The notes under the pieces are model-generated. The model was given only the letters and a program-made list of their open reading frames with translations, was not told where the DNA came from and did no database searches. A program made the position numbers and the translations under genes. From positions 1-64,000 of the forward strand of contig NZ_JBCEXH010000007.1 of the NCBI RefSeq assembly GCF_038751955.1: a stretch of 64,000 nt of DNA. The letters run 5' to 3'. Numbering within the stretch: the first letter of the stretch is position 1; each line of letters opens with the position of its first letter. The stretch comes from Methanocalculus natronophilus (GTDB lineage Archaea; Halobacteriota; Methanomicrobia; Methanomicrobiales; Methanocorpusculaceae). Shown in pieces: positions 54,269 to 62,783 of the stretch.

Positions 54269-54754
54269 ATGTACACCATGATACTCATTCTCGGGGTTGG
54301 CAATACCCTCCTCTCAGATGATGGAGCCGGGTGTTCTGTTGCAGATGCAATCGCAGTTTCTGCCTCTTCTGCCTCTTCTGCCTCTTCCACCTCTTCGCCC
54401 GGCCTGATAGCCTGGAATGGCGGCACAGCCCCGGAGAATTTTACCGCACCCATCCGGCGCGCGTCCCCGGCCCTCCTGATAATCGTTGATGCTGCGAGGA
54501 TGGGGCTGCCTCCGGGAAGCATCCGCAGTATCCCGCCTGAGAAGATCGATGATACCAGCATCGGCACACACATGCTCCCGCTCTCGCACCTGATCAATTA
54601 CCTCTCACCCGACATCCCCGACATCCTCTTCATCGGGATAGAACCAAAGACTATTGAGCCGGGAGAGGGGCTGTCGGAGGTCGTGCAAAAAGCAGCAGAA
54701 CAGCTCATCTGGATGATAAAAAAGAAGGATTTAGCCTCAATTCAGAGACTCTGA
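54269..54754 (+). CDS. hycI: hydrogenase maturation protease (HycI/HyaD family)
   Basis: This is a 161-residue endopeptidase that trims the C terminus of [NiFe] hydrogenase large subunits after nickel insertion. The motif LGVGNTLLSDDGAG (metal Asp), IIVDAA and the His in GTHMLPLS are present. Residues ~33-47 are a Ser/Ala insertion (SASSASSASSTSS) encoded by 9-bp microsatellite units, not typical of the family. It converges on mbhN, so MbhL is a likely client. Its start may be Met4 (54278). A TATA-like GCATAAATAC is at ~54207. Confidence 0.82.
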   Translation: MYTMILILGVGNTLLSDDGAGCSVADAIAVSASSASSASSTSSPGLIAWNGGTAPENFTAPIRRASPALLIIVDAARMGLPPGSIRSIPPEKIDDTSIGTHMLPLSHLINYLSPDIPDILFIGIEPKTIEPGEGLSEVVQKAAEQLIWMIKKKDLASIQRL

Positions 54755-54787
54755 TCACGCAGATTATTCCTCTTATTCGAATTCCTC

Positions 54788-55198
54788 TTATTCGACAATC
54801 TGGCTCTCGGCGAACCGGTCTTCTGTTGCAAGCAGAAACTCATCGCTCATCGAGAGTACGCCTTTTGGACAGATGTCAGTACACTGTGAACAGAAGACAC
54901 ATTGTGCAACAAATATCCTGACCCGTTTTGTCTCCGGAATGATCTCAATTGCATGTGCCGGGCAGACCTTGAGGCAGAGATTGCAGCCTATACAGCCGTC
55001 ACGGTCATAGACGATCTTTCCGCGGAAATTCGGCGGCGTCTGGACCGGCGGGTGGATGGCAGCCTCACCTGCTGCAACCTTCTTCAGAAAGCCTGTTACG
55101 GACTTTGGGAGGAACCGGGAGGGAAATGGATTTGTCGCGGGTGTTTTGAAGACCTGTGTGAGAATCTCACGGATCATCGGGAGGGTTGGAAGACCCAT
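54788..55198 (-). CDS. mbhN: Mbh hydrogenase ferredoxin-like subunit MbhN
   Basis: This is a 136-residue NuoI-like subunit. Two [4Fe-4S] motifs are complete: Cys69-x2-Cys72-x2-Cys75-x3-Cys79 and Cys100-x2-Cys103-x2-Cys106-x3-Cys110. It passes electrons from ferredoxin to the small subunit MbhJ. It is the last gene of the mbh operon, and the start at 55198 has GGGTGG upstream. It lies 1 bp from the mbhM stop. Confidence 0.88.
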   Translation of the reverse strand: MGLPTLPMIREILTQVFKTPATNPFPSRFLPKSVTGFLKKVAAGEAAIHPPVQTPPNFRGKIVYDRDGCIGCNLCLKVCPAHAIEIIPETKRVRIFVAQCVFCSQCTDICPKGVLSMSDEFLLATEDRFAESQIVE

Positions 55199-55199
55199 C

Positions 55200-56210
55200 T
55201 CAGAACCACCCCGCAAAGACAGAATCAAGGATTATCAGCGAGAGCCCTGCAAGCCCGATAAGTCCCAGGTAGACCCAGAAGAGGGTGACCACATGGTTGA
55301 TCCGGAACCGTGCAATACCAGTTCTGATGATAGTCACCGAGAGGATCATGAGCACGATCACCTTCAGGAAGAAGAAGATGAAATCGGCTGTGAATGCCGC
55401 ATATGATGTCAGGCCGAGAACCGGGGAGATGTTCCATGGGAAGAAGATTGCAATTGCCAGCCCTCCCATAACAAGGGTCTTGACACCCTGGGCAACCGTG
55501 AAGAGTCCAAGGTTCTTCCCGGAGTACTCAACGAGAAGCCCGCCTGCCAGCTCGGTCTCTGCTTCAGGTGAATCGAACGGAATCTTTGAGAGTTCAGCAG
55601 GTGTCACCCAGGCAAGCGTGAGCAGAAGGAGGAGCAGGCCAAGCATGCCAAGTGGCCCGACAAGTGTCCAAACAGGGTTTTCTGCAATTACCGCAAGCGA
55701 GAACGGGTTTGCGATCCCTTTTGAATAGAGGAGCCAGGCAATTGCGATCACGGCTGAGGCAAGCGGAAGCTCGTATGCGATCATACTTACCATCTCACGC
55801 TGGGCACCGACTGTTGCATAGGGTGATCCCGAGGCAAACCCTCCGGCAACCATCGCAAGTGCCGGGACAGCCAGCAGGTACATCACCAAGATCAGATCCC
55901 CATAGCCCCCGAGGATCGGCACCATGGATCCGATCGGGAGATAGAGCAGTATAACCAGTGACGAGGCGAGTGCGACGATCGGTGCGGCATTGAAAATACC
56001 TGGAATTGCGTTCTCAGGAACGATATTCTCTTTTGAGAGGAGTTTCCGCAGGTCAATAACCGGCTGGAGAAGCGGGGGGCCGATCCGTGCCTGCATGCGT
56101 GCTGAGATCCGACGGTCAATACCAAGGAGGAGAAGCCCGATCAGAATCCCGATAACGGAGAGTACAAATGCTGCACCAACCGTCAGCACCATATTCTCAG
56201 GTGTCAGCAT
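55200..56210 (-). CDS. mbhM: Mbh hydrogenase membrane anchor MbhM (NuoH-like)
   Basis: This 336-residue NuoH-family protein has eight or so membrane helices. The family signatures RIGPPLLQPVIDLRKLLSKE (near residue 42) and SKIPFDSPEAETELAGG are present. It anchors the hydrogenase module and links redox change to the ion-moving part. It overlaps mbhL by 7 bp. Confidence 0.9.
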   Translation of the reverse strand: MLTPENMVLTVGAAFVLSVIGILIGLLLLGIDRRISARMQARIGPPLLQPVIDLRKLLSKENIVPENAIPGIFNAAPIVALASSLVILLYLPIGSMVPILGGYGDLILVMYLLAVPALAMVAGGFASGSPYATVGAQREMVSMIAYELPLASAVIAIAWLLYSKGIANPFSLAVIAENPVWTLVGPLGMLGLLLLLLTLAWVTPAELSKIPFDSPEAETELAGGLLVEYSGKNLGLFTVAQGVKTLVMGGLAIAIFFPWNISPVLGLTSYAAFTADFIFFFLKVIVLMILSVTIIRTGIARFRINHVVTLFWVYLGLIGLAGLSLIILDSVFAGWF

Positions 56211-57442
56211 CCCTGTATCCTCCGTGTCTTCTCAACCGAGAGGCGATGGAGATCCTCTTTCGTCATCAGGCTCCGCGTATCGCCCCTGATCACGGCAACC
56301 CTGTCGGTGCAGGAGAGGCATGGGTCGATCGAGGCGACGACGACTGGAATGTCGGCAAGCTGTTCCCCCTCAAGGATTGGTATCCATGAATGGAGGTTGC
56401 TGTATGACGATGCCTTAATCTTCCACATGGCAGGGGCCTCATGGCCGTCCATTGCCACATAATGCAGACACTCACCTCGTGGGGCCTCATGCCGCCCTAC
56501 AGCCTCTCCATGGGCTTTTTTGCAGGCAGACAGGAGCTTGGGGAGTTTCTTTTCCCAGAGGATTTCGCCCGCTGGCATCTCTTTGAGGCATGTCTCAATG
56601 ATCCCAATGGACTGTTCTATCTCAAGGAGCCTTACAACTATCCGATCATAGACATCTCCATTGATCTCCCCTCCATATGCTGAGGGAAGGATCGGGGAGA
56701 TCTCAAGATCCCCGTATGCCGAGTAGGGATAATCGACCCTGACATCCTTTACCACCCCGGATGCCCGCGCTGTCGGCCCGACTGTGCAGAGGTGCAGCGC
56801 CTCTTCAAATGAGAGGATTCCTGTCTCTTTGCACCTGATCGAGATCGTTGTATCATGAAGGAAGAGCCTGAGCATCTTCCCAAGGAGGCCACGGTAATTG
56901 TCCAGGCAGGCATGAATTGTCGGGTGCTGTTCCGGGGTAATATCCCGTCGCACCCCGCCGATCTGAACAAGTCCATAGTTTATCCTGTTTCCGGTGATAT
57001 GTTCGATGACGTCAAGGGACTCTTCACGGACACGCCATGCAAGGTAGAAGAGGGTATCAAACCCAAGCTCGTGGGCGGCAACACCTGCCCAGAGGAGATG
57101 GGACTGGATCCGCTCAAATTCTGCGATGATGACCCGGATATAATCTGCACGTGCAGGAACCTCGATATCAACAATCTGCTCAACGGCACGTGCAAACGAG
57201 AGCGAATGCGTAACCCCGCAGATCCCGCAGATCCGGTCTGTCAGGTGGACGATCTGGACAGGATTCCTCCGCATACCCATCCACTCAATCCCACGGTGGG
57301 TCTGGCCGGGGGCAAAGTCCGCCTTTTTGACGACCTCGCCCTCCATCTCAAAGAGGAACTGCACCGGCTCCTTGAGCGCCGGGTGGACCGGCCCGATTGG
57401 AACCACATACGGTGCCTTCTTCATTCCTGTATCATCAGTCAT
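56204..57442 (-). CDS. mbhL: Mbh [NiFe] hydrogenase large subunit MbhL
   Basis: This is a 412-residue group 4 [NiFe] hydrogenase catalytic subunit. Both nickel motifs are intact: RICGICG (Cys72, Cys75) and DPCLSC (Cys375, Cys378). It is therefore an H2 enzyme and not a NuoD-type relative that has lost nickel. A C-terminal extension after DPCLSC (~34 residues) could be the piece cut by the protease encoded beside the operon. It overlaps mbhK by 4 bp. Confidence 0.92.
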   Translation of the reverse strand: MTDDTGMKKAPYVVPIGPVHPALKEPVQFLFEMEGEVVKKADFAPGQTHRGIEWMGMRRNPVQIVHLTDRICGICGVTHSLSFARAVEQIVDIEVPARADYIRVIIAEFERIQSHLLWAGVAAHELGFDTLFYLAWRVREESLDVIEHITGNRINYGLVQIGGVRRDITPEQHPTIHACLDNYRGLLGKMLRLFLHDTTISIRCKETGILSFEEALHLCTVGPTARASGVVKDVRVDYPYSAYGDLEISPILPSAYGGEINGDVYDRIVVRLLEIEQSIGIIETCLKEMPAGEILWEKKLPKLLSACKKAHGEAVGRHEAPRGECLHYVAMDGHEAPAMWKIKASSYSNLHSWIPILEGEQLADIPVVVASIDPCLSCTDRVAVIRGDTRSLMTKEDLHRLSVEKTRRIQGC

Positions 57443-58515
57443 CGGTCCTCACCTCTCTTCTCTCCCGGGTTATCCTCTTCACCCTTCGTTGTTTCGTCCG
57501 GTTCAGGGGCTTTTGTCTTCACATCTTCTTCGGTCTTCCCTTCCGGCTTCTGCTGCTCTTCTGTCTTCGGGTCTTTGTCAGCTGTTTCTTCCTTCTTCTC
57601 CTCTCCTTCCGGTATCTCCTGCTCTTCTGTCTTCGGGTCTTTGTCAGCTGTTTCTTCCTTTGTTTCCTCTCCTTCCGACTTCTGCTGCTCTTCCATCTTT
57701 GGGTCTTTGTCAGCTGTTTCTTCCTTCTTCTCCTCTTCTTCCGGTATCTCCTGCTCTTCCTTCTTCAGGTCTTTGTCAGTTGTTTCTTCCTTTGTTTCCT
57801 CTCCTTCCGGCTTCTGCTGCTCTTCCTTCTTTGGGTCTTTGTCAGCTGTTTCTTCCTTCTTCTCCTCTTCTTCCGTCTTCTTCTCTTCTGCAGCCTTCTT
57901 CGGCTTTTCCTTTCCTTCTGTCTTCTTCGGCTTCTCCGGCTCTTCTTTCTCAGTCACCGGGGGTACAGGGCGGTCTGTTGGCCGGCCGGTCTGCCAGAGA
58001 TTTTTGATCATGGTGTCAGGAATTCCGGATTCATCCTTTCTGAGCGGGTAGACACCCTCTGGAAAATCTTCAGGCAGAAAGAGCCGCCTGCCATCAGGAA
58101 TATCGGTTATCGTAACACCATACATCTCCTGCTTTTCCCGCTCGGTAAAGAGTGCACCTGGAATCTGGTCGCTGATTGTTGGCAGGCTGAGATCGTCTTT
58201 TGCAAGCAAAACAGTAAATGTCACCATGTACTCGCCATGTGTTCTCCCATAGTAGATGGAGAAGATATACTGCATCCGGAGTTCATCACCGACATCCCAT
58301 CCTGATATAACAGAGAGGTGAGGGTAGGAAAACTCCTTTAAGAGGTCAATTGAAGGTTTTAGGATCTCGCGGGAGATTGTCATCCAGATATTGATATTTT
58401 CATTCTTTTTTGCCCCCTCAGCCCTGATCTGAATCCGTGATTCGGTGATCGCATCACCAAACTTCCCGGTATAGCAGTTGATCAGCTCCTCAGGGGACAG
58501 TATCGTTTCGTTCAT
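57439..58515 (-). CDS. mbhK: Mbh hydrogenase subunit MbhK (NuoC-like) with charged repeat tail
   Basis: This is a 358-residue protein. Residues 1-180 form a NuoC-like domain (FTEREKQEMYGVTITDIPDG, RRLFLPEDFPEGVYPLR). Residues ~181-358 are an unusual tail rich in Glu and Lys. Five 22-residue units lie at 217-326 and alternate between EEKKEETADKDP..EEQQKPEG and EETKEETADKDP..EEQEIPE types. Ordinary MbhK/NuoC subunits lack this and are about half as long. The tail would face the cytosol. It overlaps mbhJ and mbhL by 4 bp each. Confidence 0.85.
   Translation of the reverse strand: MNETILSPEELINCYTGKFGDAITESRIQIRAEGAKKNENINIWMTISREILKPSIDLLKEFSYPHLSVISGWDVGDELRMQYIFSIYYGRTHGEYMVTFTVLLAKDDLSLPTISDQIPGALFTEREKQEMYGVTITDIPDGRRLFLPEDFPEGVYPLRKDESGIPDTMIKNLWQTGRPTDRPVPPVTEKEEPEKPKKTEGKEKPKKAAEEKKTEEEEKKEETADKDPKKEEQQKPEGEETKEETTDKDLKKEEQEIPEEEEKKEETADKDPKMEEQQKSEGEETKEETADKDPKTEEQEIPEGEEKKEETADKDPKTEEQQKPEGKTEEDVKTKAPEPDETTKGEEDNPGEKRGEDR
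57535..57867 (-). repeat. 66-bp tandem repeats in mbhK
   Basis: Five units of 66 bp (22 codons) are arranged as an alternating A-B-A-B-A pattern, so the true period of closest similarity is 132 bp. This suggests duplication of a two-unit block. Confidence 0.85.
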
Positions 58516-58946
58516 TGCTCACCTCCTTCCAGGCGTTCGAGTTTCTGGAGTGCAGTGACCACCCCATGAATGATTGCTTCAGGACGTGGCGCACATCCCG
58601 GCACGTAGACATCAACTGGAATGATCTCGTCAATTGGTCCTTCCAGATTATATGAATCATAGAAGACACCGCCGGACTGGCCACATGTCCCGACACAGAG
58701 GACAACTTTTGGGTCAGGGATCTGGTCATAGACCCGCCGTAAAACCGGCCCCATCTTCTTTGTCACAGGGCCTGTGACAATGAGGAGATCGGTATGTTTT
58801 GGTGATCCGACCAGTTTTATCCCAAAGCGTTCGGGATCATACCGGGGCGTGATCGTTGCCACGATCTCGATCTCACAGCCATTGCAGGACCCGGCATTAA
58901 AGTGAAATGCCCAGAGTGACCGGCTGAATGCTTTTGAGATCTTCAT
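58512..58946 (-). CDS. mbhJ: Mbh hydrogenase small subunit MbhJ (NuoB-like)
   Basis: This is a 144-residue small subunit. Four Cys bind the proximal [4Fe-4S] cluster: Cys21 and Cys24 in SCNGCEIE, Cys88 in GTCGQSGG, and Cys118 in GCAPRPE. It passes electrons between MbhN and the nickel site. It overlaps both neighbours by 4 bp. Confidence 0.92.
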   Translation of the reverse strand: MKISKAFSRSLWAFHFNAGSCNGCEIEIVATITPRYDPERFGIKLVGSPKHTDLLIVTGPVTKKMGPVLRRVYDQIPDPKVVLCVGTCGQSGGVFYDSYNLEGPIDEIIPVDVYVPGCAPRPEAIIHGVVTALQKLERLEGGEQ

Positions 58947-59290
58947 TGGACGATCACCACCACTGCACAGATGGCGATCATAACGCCGAAGTACCAGAGC
59001 ATGTAGTCATTTAAATCTCCTGAATGAGCCGGGATGACCCGGGAATAGAACCCTTTCAGGCCTTCGGTGAAACCCCAGTAGACATTGCCTCCGCGGATAT
59101 GAACAGCATTCTTTTCGGGCTCAGGGTTTCCTGAGAGGTATGGCCGCTCCTGTTCACTCCCTCTTCGATATGTTGATACCCCCCGCCTCCAGAGCAGGTA
59201 CGCAACCAGGCTTGTGACCAGGCCGGCAAGTATCAGAAAGACCGGGTTCCAGAACCCATATCCTGTCAGTAGTGTTCCTGTCAGTTCCAT
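58943..59290 (-). CDS. mbhI: Mbh subunit MbhI
   Basis: This 115-residue protein has a membrane helix near each end and a basic loop with HIRGGNVYWGFTEGLKGFYSRVIPAHSGDLNDY. By position between MbhH and MbhJ it is MbhI, the linker between Mrp-like and hydrogenase modules (related to the C-terminal part of NuoL/MrpA). I start at 59290, where GGGAGGGG lies 9 bases upstream. Confidence 0.82.
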   Translation of the reverse strand: MELTGTLLTGYGFWNPVFLILAGLVTSLVAYLLWRRGVSTYRRGSEQERPYLSGNPEPEKNAVHIRGGNVYWGFTEGLKGFYSRVIPAHSGDLNDYMLWYFGVMIAICAVVVIVQ

Positions 59291-59294
59291 AATT

Positions 59295-60851
59295 CTAGAC
59301 CCCTCCCATAACTGAGGCAATATAGCCGCTCTGGTCTATGAATGCAAGGGCTGCTGGTTCAACAATTGTCTTCACCACAAAGTCAGGGAAGATCCCAAAG
59401 AGGATGATCAACACGGCAAGCAGACCCATGCCAATGAGCATCGGAAGCGGGACCTCCTTCACCTCTGCAAACTGTGGGAGCCGCGGGCCCATGAACATCG
59501 AATGGAAGACCTTCACGAATGAGGCAAGCGTCATGATCGAGACCACCATTGCGATGACTGAAATGAACGGGTTGAAGATGAAGACCGACTCATAGATCAT
59601 CAGTTTCGAGGCAAATCCATTAAACGGCGGTATTCCGGCAATCGCAAGTGCTGCGATGATGAAGAATCCCATCGTCCATTTCATTGTATGGCCGAGCCCG
59701 CCGAGTTCATTGAGGTTTTTTGTTCCACACCGGTAAATCACCGCACCGGCGATCAGGAAGAGAAGACCCTTGTAGAGTGCGTAATTAATGATATGGAATA
59801 TTCCTCCCTCCATTGCGACAAAGCCAAACTCTGCCATCATGGTGGTATCTCCAAGAACAGCCACACCGACGCCAAGACCGGTCAGCATATAGCCGATCTG
59901 TGAGACGGAATGATATGCCATCAGCCGCTTCACATCCTTTTGCGGGAGTGCCATCGCAACCCCGATGAACATCGAGAGGACACCAAGGATGATAATCACC
60001 CATCCGACAGTCACCACATTCATGGTCAGGCCAAAGAGACTGAATGCCATTCTGAAGATTGCATAGAGGCATGCCATACTGGAGATGATCAGGAGTGCGG
60101 TTATGGATGATGGCGCACTCGAATAGGTGTCAGGAGTCCAGAAGTGCATCGGGACAGCCCCTGACTTCATGGCAAGCGAGGTGATCATCAGGACGACTGC
60201 CACAAGCGAGAGGCCTGTGAACTCAATCACTGATGCAATATAGGCGATATTCAGGGAATTGTACTGGCCATAGAGCATTCCAACAGCAAAGAGGAACATC
60301 ATAGCTGAAATGGCAGAGATGAACCCATACTTCAGGCCGCCCTCGACTGAAAAGCCTTTGTTGATCCGGTATGAGGCAAGTGCCGCACCGGCAAGCGAGT
60401 TGATCTCAAGGAAGACGAAGAAGTTGAAGAGATCACCTGTAGTCACCATGCCAAAAATACCTGCCATCAGCAGGAAGAGGAGGGCATAGTAGCCGTCCTG
60501 GCCGGTCTGTTTTGATTCGCTTGAGATCGAATACAGGGTGACTGAAAACATCATGATCGCTGCTGTCAGAACCATGAATGCCGACATCGCATCGATCACA
60601 AAGATGATCCGGATAGGCACTCCTCCCGAATCGATGGGGATGGTGAGTGCAGAATCGACTGCTCCAAGAGAATAGACGAGAGTCCCGTTTACAAGAACTT
60701 CCTGTACCAGAAGGAGCGCTGCCCCGACTGTTGCAAGCATCGCAAGTATAACCCAGGAGTTCCGTATCCGTTCCCCGACGAGGCCGACAAGCGGCATTGC
60801 AAATGCCGCCAGGAAGGGAATTGCCACCAGAAGTGGTGCATACATGCTCAT
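59295..60851 (-). CDS. mbhH: Mbh antiporter-like subunit MbhH (MrpD/NuoN-like)
   Basis: This 518-residue protein has about 14 hydrophobic helices and the Mrp/complex I proton-channel signature around GDLFNFFVFLEINSLAGAALASY (split over residues ~120-142) and PLHFW-like VPMHFWTPD. Conserved Lys and His occur in mid-membrane segments. It moves protons or sodium ions. A near-identical C-terminal segment occurs in the partial gene at 63698-64000. Confidence 0.92.
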   Translation of the reverse strand: MSMYAPLLVAIPFLAAFAMPLVGLVGERIRNSWVILAMLATVGAALLLVQEVLVNGTLVYSLGAVDSALTIPIDSGGVPIRIIFVIDAMSAFMVLTAAIMMFSVTLYSISSESKQTGQDGYYALLFLLMAGIFGMVTTGDLFNFFVFLEINSLAGAALASYRINKGFSVEGGLKYGFISAISAMMFLFAVGMLYGQYNSLNIAYIASVIEFTGLSLVAVVLMITSLAMKSGAVPMHFWTPDTYSSAPSSITALLIISSMACLYAIFRMAFSLFGLTMNVVTVGWVIIILGVLSMFIGVAMALPQKDVKRLMAYHSVSQIGYMLTGLGVGVAVLGDTTMMAEFGFVAMEGGIFHIINYALYKGLLFLIAGAVIYRCGTKNLNELGGLGHTMKWTMGFFIIAALAIAGIPPFNGFASKLMIYESVFIFNPFISVIAMVVSIMTLASFVKVFHSMFMGPRLPQFAEVKEVPLPMLIGMGLLAVLIILFGIFPDFVVKTIVEPAALAFIDQSGYIASVMGGV

Positions 60852-61192
60852 TCGCGGAGCCTCCGGATGTGGTTTGTCTCAACAGAGCCATAGTACCGAT
60901 ACAGGATCATGGCAAATGCAAGCAGCAGTGCTGTTGTGGCAAATCCGATCACAATATTTGTCACGGTCATCGCCTGCACAGTCGGGAGGACCATCACCCC
61001 AGCGGGTGCATCAGTGAAGATGGGCGCAATACCGCCTTCACGATACCCGAGTGTGACAAGGAAGAGGTTGACTGATCCCTCGATGATCGCAAGGCCCATG
61101 ATCATCTTGATCACGTTCTTTTTGAGGAGGATCGTCGCGATCCCAATCCCTGCAAGCAGGACAATGGCAATATAGGGTATCTGCTCAATCAT
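60848..61192 (-). CDS. mbhG: Mbh subunit MbhG (MrpC/NuoK-like)
   Basis: This 114-residue protein has three membrane helices. KKNVIKMIMGLAIIEGSVNLFLV is the NuoK/MrpC core with its buried Glu. Order and size match MbhG. It overlaps mbhH by 4 bp and directly abuts mbhF. Confidence 0.88.
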   Translation of the reverse strand: MIEQIPYIAIVLLAGIGIATILLKKNVIKMIMGLAIIEGSVNLFLVTLGYREGGIAPIFTDAPAGVMVLPTVQAMTVTNIVIGFATTALLLAFAMILYRYYGSVETNHIRRLRE

Positions 61193-61657
61193 CTAGCTCC
61201 TCTCCTTTATACCTGACAGGAGCGCAAGCAGGATGACCCCGATTGCACCCAATACTTTGATACCAACAGCGATGTTCATGATCGGAATGACCCCTCCGGT
61301 GTTGAGGTTGGCAGGTCCAGGTCCAAAGGGAACAAACTCGCCGAATATGAGGCCTCCCGGGAAGAGCCAGTTGTAGAAGAAGCCTGCTCCAAGAAGCATT
61401 GCCGAGAGTGCGGCAATGAGAAAGAGCAGCAGCCCGGTGGACTCAAACGTCTTCATCATCACCATCCGTACAATCCTGGTAAACTCCTCGTACCGGTATG
61501 CAAGCAGGAGAAGCAGTATACCTGATGCAAGGATAGCACCTCCCTGGAAACCTCCTCCGGGTGTCACATGGCCATGGATGACAATATAGAGTCCAAAGAC
61601 CATGATGAAGGGGAAGAGAACGTCTGCTGCGGTCCTGATGATAAGGCTCATCTGCAT
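61193..61657 (-). CDS. mbhF: Mbh subunit MbhF (MrpB-like)
   Basis: This 154-residue membrane protein has about four helices. GHVTPGGGFQGGAILASG is the MrpB/MnhB signature. It is part of the sodium/proton antiporter module. Its start shares one base with the mbhE stop (TAATG). Confidence 0.88.
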   Translation of the reverse strand: MQMSLIIRTAADVLFPFIMVFGLYIVIHGHVTPGGGFQGGAILASGILLLLLAYRYEEFTRIVRMVMMKTFESTGLLLFLIAALSAMLLGAGFFYNWLFPGGLIFGEFVPFGPGPANLNTGGVIPIMNIAVGIKVLGAIGVILLALLSGIKERS

Positions 61658-61923
61658 TATTCTTCCTCCCGTTTCCGAAACATCAGCATCGTCCCAAGGG
61701 CGGCAGTGAACAGGACGACCGCTTCACCGAGTGTGTCAAGGCCCCGGTAGTCGAAGAGGACAGCGGCAACGACATTATTTGCACCACTTTCCAGCTGGCT
61801 GTTCATAATGACGTACCGATCCATCGGGTGATCAGGTGGATGGCCAAATGAGAGGCCGGTTGCGATAACTCCAAGCATCAGCACCATCAGCACCACGACG
61901 ATGATTGAGATCTGCCGTCTCAT
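61657..61923 (-). CDS. mbhE: Mbh subunit MbhE
   Basis: This 88-residue protein has an N-terminal helix, an extracellular loop (HPPDHPMDRYVI) and a second helix with NNVVAAVLFDYRGLDTLGEAVVLF, which matches the C-terminal end of MrpA split off in Mbh complexes. It overlaps mbhD by 4 bp. Confidence 0.86.
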   Translation of the reverse strand: MRRQISIIVVVLMVLMLGVIATGLSFGHPPDHPMDRYVIMNSQLESGANNVVAAVLFDYRGLDTLGEAVVLFTAALGTMLMFRKREEE

Positions 61924-62174
61924 GGCTGATCAGCCTCCTTTCGAACAGTGCCACGGATGGCAATAAGAAACGCAGCAGTTGTGAGTCCGGCACCAATTGC
62001 TGCCTCGGTAATTGCAACATCCGGAGCCTTCAGCAGGTAGAACTCAAGTGCAAGGAGCAGGCTGAATATTCCAAATGCAATTGTGGCAGAGACAAGGTCT
62101 TTGAAGATGAAGACAAGGACTGCAGTGATGATCAGTCCGGTTAAGACGATTCCATGAAGAAGTATCTCAATCAC
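61920..62174 (-). CDS. mbhD: Mbh subunit MbhD (DUF4040-like)
   Basis: This 84-residue protein has three helices, with the conserved KAPDVAITEAAIGAGLTTAAF that belongs to the MrpA C-terminal/DUF4040 region. It overlaps mbhC by 8 bp and mbhE by 4 bp. Confidence 0.86.
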   Translation of the reverse strand: MIEILLHGIVLTGLIITAVLVFIFKDLVSATIAFGIFSLLLALEFYLLKAPDVAITEAAIGAGLTTAAFLIAIRGTVRKEADQP

Positions 62175-62529
62175 GCTTTTTCACCTCCTGCAGGCGGTCG
62201 ACAACAGCTGGATCCGGCAGCTGGCCGCTTTTATGAGCAGCCCGTGCGATTGCATGGGCACCTGTTGCATTCGTAAAGGCAATGGCGATGACTACCAGGA
62301 TCGTATGGGTGGCCAGGGTAAGGTACTGGCTATCGCCTGTATCAGCAAGCAGTCCTGCTGCATAGAGTATGACTCCGATTGCCAGAAATATTGTCCCGAA
62401 TGTTGCCATTTTCGTCTCTGCATGGAGACGGGTATAGACATCGGGGAACCTGAGGATGCCGATGACACCAAGCGCATTGAAGATGATCCCAATTGCGATA
62501 CAGAGCGTGGCAGCAGTTGTCAGCGTCAT
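62167..62529 (-). CDS. mbhC: Mbh subunit MbhC (MrpG-like)
   Basis: This 120-residue MrpG/MnhG protein has three helices. ALGVIGILRFPDVYTRLHAETK is the family core. It overlaps mbhB by 4 bp. Confidence 0.88.
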   Translation of the reverse strand: MTLTTAATLCIAIGIIFNALGVIGILRFPDVYTRLHAETKMATFGTIFLAIGVILYAAGLLADTGDSQYLTLATHTILVVIAIAFTNATGAHAIARAAHKSGQLPDPAVVDRLQEVKKRD

Positions 62530-62783
62530 AGTTCTCCTCCAATATATTTTGCTATCGCGAGTGTTCCAAGGAACGAGAGAAGTGCATAGACAAGTGCGAC
62601 ATCAACAAAGATCGTCTGTCCAAAATATGCAGCCATGAGAATCATCGATGCAACAATAATGGTGTTGATGGTGTCAAAGGCAACGACGCGGTCAGGAATG
62701 GTCGGCCCAAGAGTGAGCCTGACCCCTGCGAGCAGTATCAGCAGGGCAAGTATCGCTATCGCAGCAAACAATACGTCATTCAT
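62526..62783 (-). CDS. mbhB: Mbh subunit MbhB (MrpF-like)
   Basis: This 85-residue MrpF/MnhF protein has three helices. LGPTIPDRVVAFDTINTI is the family core. I start at 62783, with GGAGG 8 bases upstream and a 4-bp ATGA overlap with the mbhA stop. An ORF extending to 62804 lacks a ribosome site. Confidence 0.88.
   Translation of the reverse strand: MNDVLFAAIAILALLILLAGVRLTLGPTIPDRVVAFDTINTIIVASMILMAAYFGQTIFVDVALVYALLSFLGTLAIAKYIGGEL

Noticed and set aside
57327-58305. Long plus-strand Ser/Phe/Leu-rich frames opposite mbhK
   Set aside because: They are shadows of the charged repeat tail. The minus strand carries the operon.
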